A stretch of DNA of 34,594 nucleotides, from positions 1-34,594 of the forward strand of contig NZ_QWVS01000009.1 in assembly GCF_003570725.1 (NCBI RefSeq), written 5' to 3'. The first letter of the stretch is position 1. The number at the start of each line of letters is the position of its first letter. This DNA is from Peribacillus asahii (GTDB lineage Bacteria; Bacillota; Bacilli; Bacillales; DSM-1321). The notes under the pieces are model-generated. The model ran no database searches, had not been told where the DNA came from, and saw only the letters and a program-made list of their open reading frames with translations. A program made the translations under genes and the position numbers. This document shows positions 32,767-34,594 of the stretch, piece after piece.

Positions 32767-34594
32767 GTGAAAATTCATATAGTCCAAAAAGGCGACACGC
32801 TTTGGAAACTGGCTAAAAAGTACGGTGTCAGCTTCGAAGAATTAAAAAAATTAAACACACAGTTAAGCAACCCGGATTTATTAATGCCGGGTATGAAACT
32901 AAAAATACCAGGTTCAGCTGGCAACGTGAAGAAAGAGGCAGTCAAGCCGAGCCAAATTGTTCATAAAGGAGTAAAGGAAGCGCAGATTCCTTCCGCTCCA
33001 CCACAAGTTTCTAAAGAGGAAGAACAACCTATTATGCAGTTAAAGCCAAAGGAAGAGAAGCAGCCTATTATGCAGCCAAAGCCGGTTGAGAAAGAAAAGC
33101 CAGTCGTTGTTCAAGAAGAGGTACCTATTCCTGAACCGGTCATCCTGCAGGAGGATATGGCGAATAATTATACGTTAAGCATGAAGGAGATGCAGGTTAC
33201 ACCTGTACCTGAGGCGAAGGAAGAAGTAAAAATTCCTGAGGCACCGAAGCCCCCAGAAATTCCGCAAGCTCCACCTGTTCAGATTGAATCGATGGTACAG
33301 CAGCCTATTGAGACATGTATTCCGGTGACACCAATTTTGCCGGGAACAGGATTTTGTTATCCGCCTCCACCGCCAATCCCGCAGCAATGGATGCAGGGGC
33401 AATGTGAAGAGGGACAAATGAATCCACAAGTCTATGAAGAAAGTCCAGATGTTTTGGGAGAATTCGCTATTCAAGCTCCGGTGAATGCTAACGGTGTGGC
33501 TGGTGCGAGTATGCCAGGCATGATGCAGATACCGACATTTAATCCATATTCAGGAGGATTCCCACAGCAGCCAGCACAGCAATATGATGGATATGAATCA
33601 ATGAACATGCAGCCTTCAGCACAGTCGTACGTACAGCCTGCTTACCAAGAAGAAGCAGAGGATTGTGGATGTAGTAAAGGCACTATAGGAACATATGGAC
33701 CGGATAAAGGGAAGAACCCCTATCCGCAAGCAGTTTATCCCCAACCGAATTTTTCTAATGCATCCTATCAACAACCGCAAAATTATTCGTCGTATCAACA
33801 ACCACTTCCAGGCACACCGTACCAGCCTCCATTTGGGGGAACGCAAGTACAGCCTACTTACCAAGAAGAATCGGAGGATTGTGGATGTAGTAAAGGCTCT
33901 ATAGGAACATATGGGCCGGATAAAGGGAAAAACCCCTATCCGCAAGCGGTTTATACTCAGCCAAGTTTTTCCGATGCAACCTATCAGCAGCCGCAGAATT
34001 ATTCGCCGTATCAACAACCACTTCCAGGTACACCGTATCAACCACCATTTACGGTTGCACAAACGCAGCCATCGTATCAACAGCCAGGTGAGCAAGTAGA
34101 GCCGCCGTCTCAGCCGTCATTTGGGGGAATGCAAATGCAGCCATCGTATCAACAGTCAGACGAACAGGCAGAGTCACCGTCCCAGCCGTCATTTGGGGGA
34201 ACGCAAATGCAGCCATCATATCAACAACCAGGAGAACAGGCAGAGCCGCCGTCTCAGCCGTCATTTGGGGGAACGCAAATGCAGCCATCGTATCAACAGT
34301 CAGATGAACAGGCAGAGTCGCCATACCAGCCGCCATTTGGAGGAACACAAGTACAGCCATCATATCAACAGCCAGGCACCCAAGCGCCGCCGTTGTATCA
34401 GCCATCATTCGCAGGCACGCAAGCACAACCATCATATCAACAGTCAGATAAACAAGCGCCGCCGTCGTATCAGCCATCATTTGCAGGCACGCAAGCACAA
34501 CCATCATATCAACAGCAGCCAGGCACCCAAGGGTCGCTGTCGTATCAGCCGTCATTTGGAGGAACGCAAGTACAGCCCCCGTATCAACAACAGC
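32767..34594 (+). CDS. safA: Spore coat morphogenetic protein SafA, 3' end outside window
   Basis: Open from GTG 32767 (AGGAGGGATTGCAGC upstream) to the right edge, 609 codons without a stop. Residues 1-~46 are a LysM domain (HIVQKGDTLWKLAKKYGVSFEEL, MKLKIP) that targets SafA to the spore cortex/coat interface; a Pro-, Gln- and Glu-rich linker follows. From ~290 on come two 72-residue repeats with DCGCSKG, then seven or more 24-residue repeats rich in Gln, Pro and Tyr. SafA recruits inner-coat proteins. Position after nadA matches B. subtilis, but the protein is already much longer than the B. subtilis one (~390 residues). Tyr- and Cys-rich repeats could be cross-linking sites; that is inference. 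Confidence 0.92.
   Translation, partial: MKIHIVQKGDTLWKLAKKYGVSFEELKKLNTQLSNPDLLMPGMKLKIPGSAGNVKKEAVKPSQIVHKGVKEAQIPSAPPQVSKEEEQPIMQLKPKEEKQPIMQPKPVEKEKPVVVQEEVPIPEPVILQEDMANNYTLSMKEMQVTPVPEAKEEVKIPEAPKPPEIPQAPPVQIESMVQQPIETCIPVTPILPGTGFCYPPPPPIPQQWMQGQCEEGQMNPQVYEESPDVLGEFAIQAPVNANGVAGASMPGMMQIPTFNPYSGGFPQQPAQQYDGYESMNMQPSAQSYVQPAYQEEAEDCGCSKGTIGTYGPDKGKNPYPQAVYPQPNFSNASYQQPQNYSSYQQPLPGTPYQPPFGGTQVQPTYQEESEDCGCSKGSIGTYGPDKGKNPYPQAVYTQPSFSDATYQQPQNYSPYQQPLPGTPYQPPFTVAQTQPSYQQPGEQVEPPSQPSFGGMQMQPSYQQSDEQAESPSQPSFGGTQMQPSYQQPGEQAEPPSQPSFGGTQMQPSYQQSDEQAESPYQPPFGGTQVQPSYQQPGTQAPPLYQPSFAGTQAQPSYQQSDKQAPPSYQPSFAGTQAQPSYQQQPGTQGSLSYQPSFGGTQVQPPYQQQ
33634..34050 (+). repeat. Two ~216-bp direct repeats in safA
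   Basis: Copy 1 starts at 33634 and copy 2 at 33850, in frame and highly similar. Each codes YQEE(A/S)EDCGCSKG(T/S)IGTYGPDKGKNPYP and later YQQPLPGTPYQPPF. The period of 216 bp equals three 72-bp units, suggesting a higher-order duplication of the same repeat system. Confidence 0.88.
34039..34594 (+). repeat. 72-bp tandem repeat array in safA
   Basis: Units begin at 34039, 34111, 34183, 34255, 34327, 34399 and 34471 (exact 72-bp spacing), then 34546 (75 bp), continuing past the window. Each unit codes 24-25 residues of the form QPSFGGTQMQPSYQQ plus a variable acidic or Pro-rich segment. Confidence 0.92.

Noticed and set aside
33616..34555. Long open frames on the minus strand opposite safA (159 and 168 residues) and short ones on the plus strand
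   Set aside because: They mirror the in-frame 72/216-bp repeats of safA in other frames; low-complexity translations (MMAVL, AFAFPQM repeats) with no ribosome binding sites.

Overview
The window looks like chromosomal DNA from an endospore-forming member of the Bacillaceae (low-to-moderate GC, strong AGGAGG-type ribosome binding sites). The right two thirds follow the gene order known from Bacillus subtilis almost exactly: prepilin peptidase, spoIIB-like, maf, radC, mreBCD, minCD, spoIVFAB, rplU-prp-rpmA, spo0B-obg, pheB-pheA, niaR/nifS diverging from nadBCA, safA. The genus cannot be fixed from sequence alone. An RNase E/G gene (rng), which B. subtilis lacks, sits between spoIVFB and rplU.

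The left third (about 1-11,600) is a type IV pilus locus occupying the site where B. subtilis carries only comC. On the + strand are a PilW-like minor pilin, pilB, pilT, pilC, a major pilin, pilD, pilM, pilN and pilO. On the - strand are two more minor prepilins, a nonsense-mutated 3' fragment of pilC, and a second major-pilin gene whose C-terminus turns into a Gly-Gly-Ser-Thr-Asp repeat running off the window.

The most interesting signal is non-coding. Both pilin genes are preceded by the same promoter and by an essentially identical RNA that matches the c-di-GMP-II riboswitch aptamer (GGGCACUUGA and UAGUAGUGCA cores, a perfect 8-bp pseudoknot pairing, a P1 stem, and a downstream segment able to form a competing hairpin with the aptamer 3' half). 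PilB carries an N-terminal tandem RLGxxL...G motif of the MshEN c-di-GMP-binding type. Pilin synthesis and the assembly ATPase therefore both look wired to c-di-GMP. The two pilC-3'/riboswitch/pilin segments form a ~760-bp inverted repeat bracketing the minor pilins and pilBTC. The left arm also contains a fused remnant of the pilin terminator and pilD leader, a scar suggesting cassette duplication followed by inversion.

The middle (12.7-25.6 kb) holds conserved cell shape, division, sporulation and ribosome genes. mreB is separated from mreCD-minCD by 409 bp with a strong terminator and a further structured segment. A terminator-like hairpin between spoIVFB and rng contains the rng Shine-Dalgarno sequence. 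rplU has its own promoter and an L21-leader-like RNA.

The right end (25.6-34.6 kb) carries phenylalanine biosynthesis (pheB, pheA), NAD de novo synthesis (nifS, nadB, nadC, nadA) with the NiaR repressor and a probable operator, and the spore-coat morphogenetic gene safA, whose C-terminus is an expanded 24-residue repeat array open at the window end.
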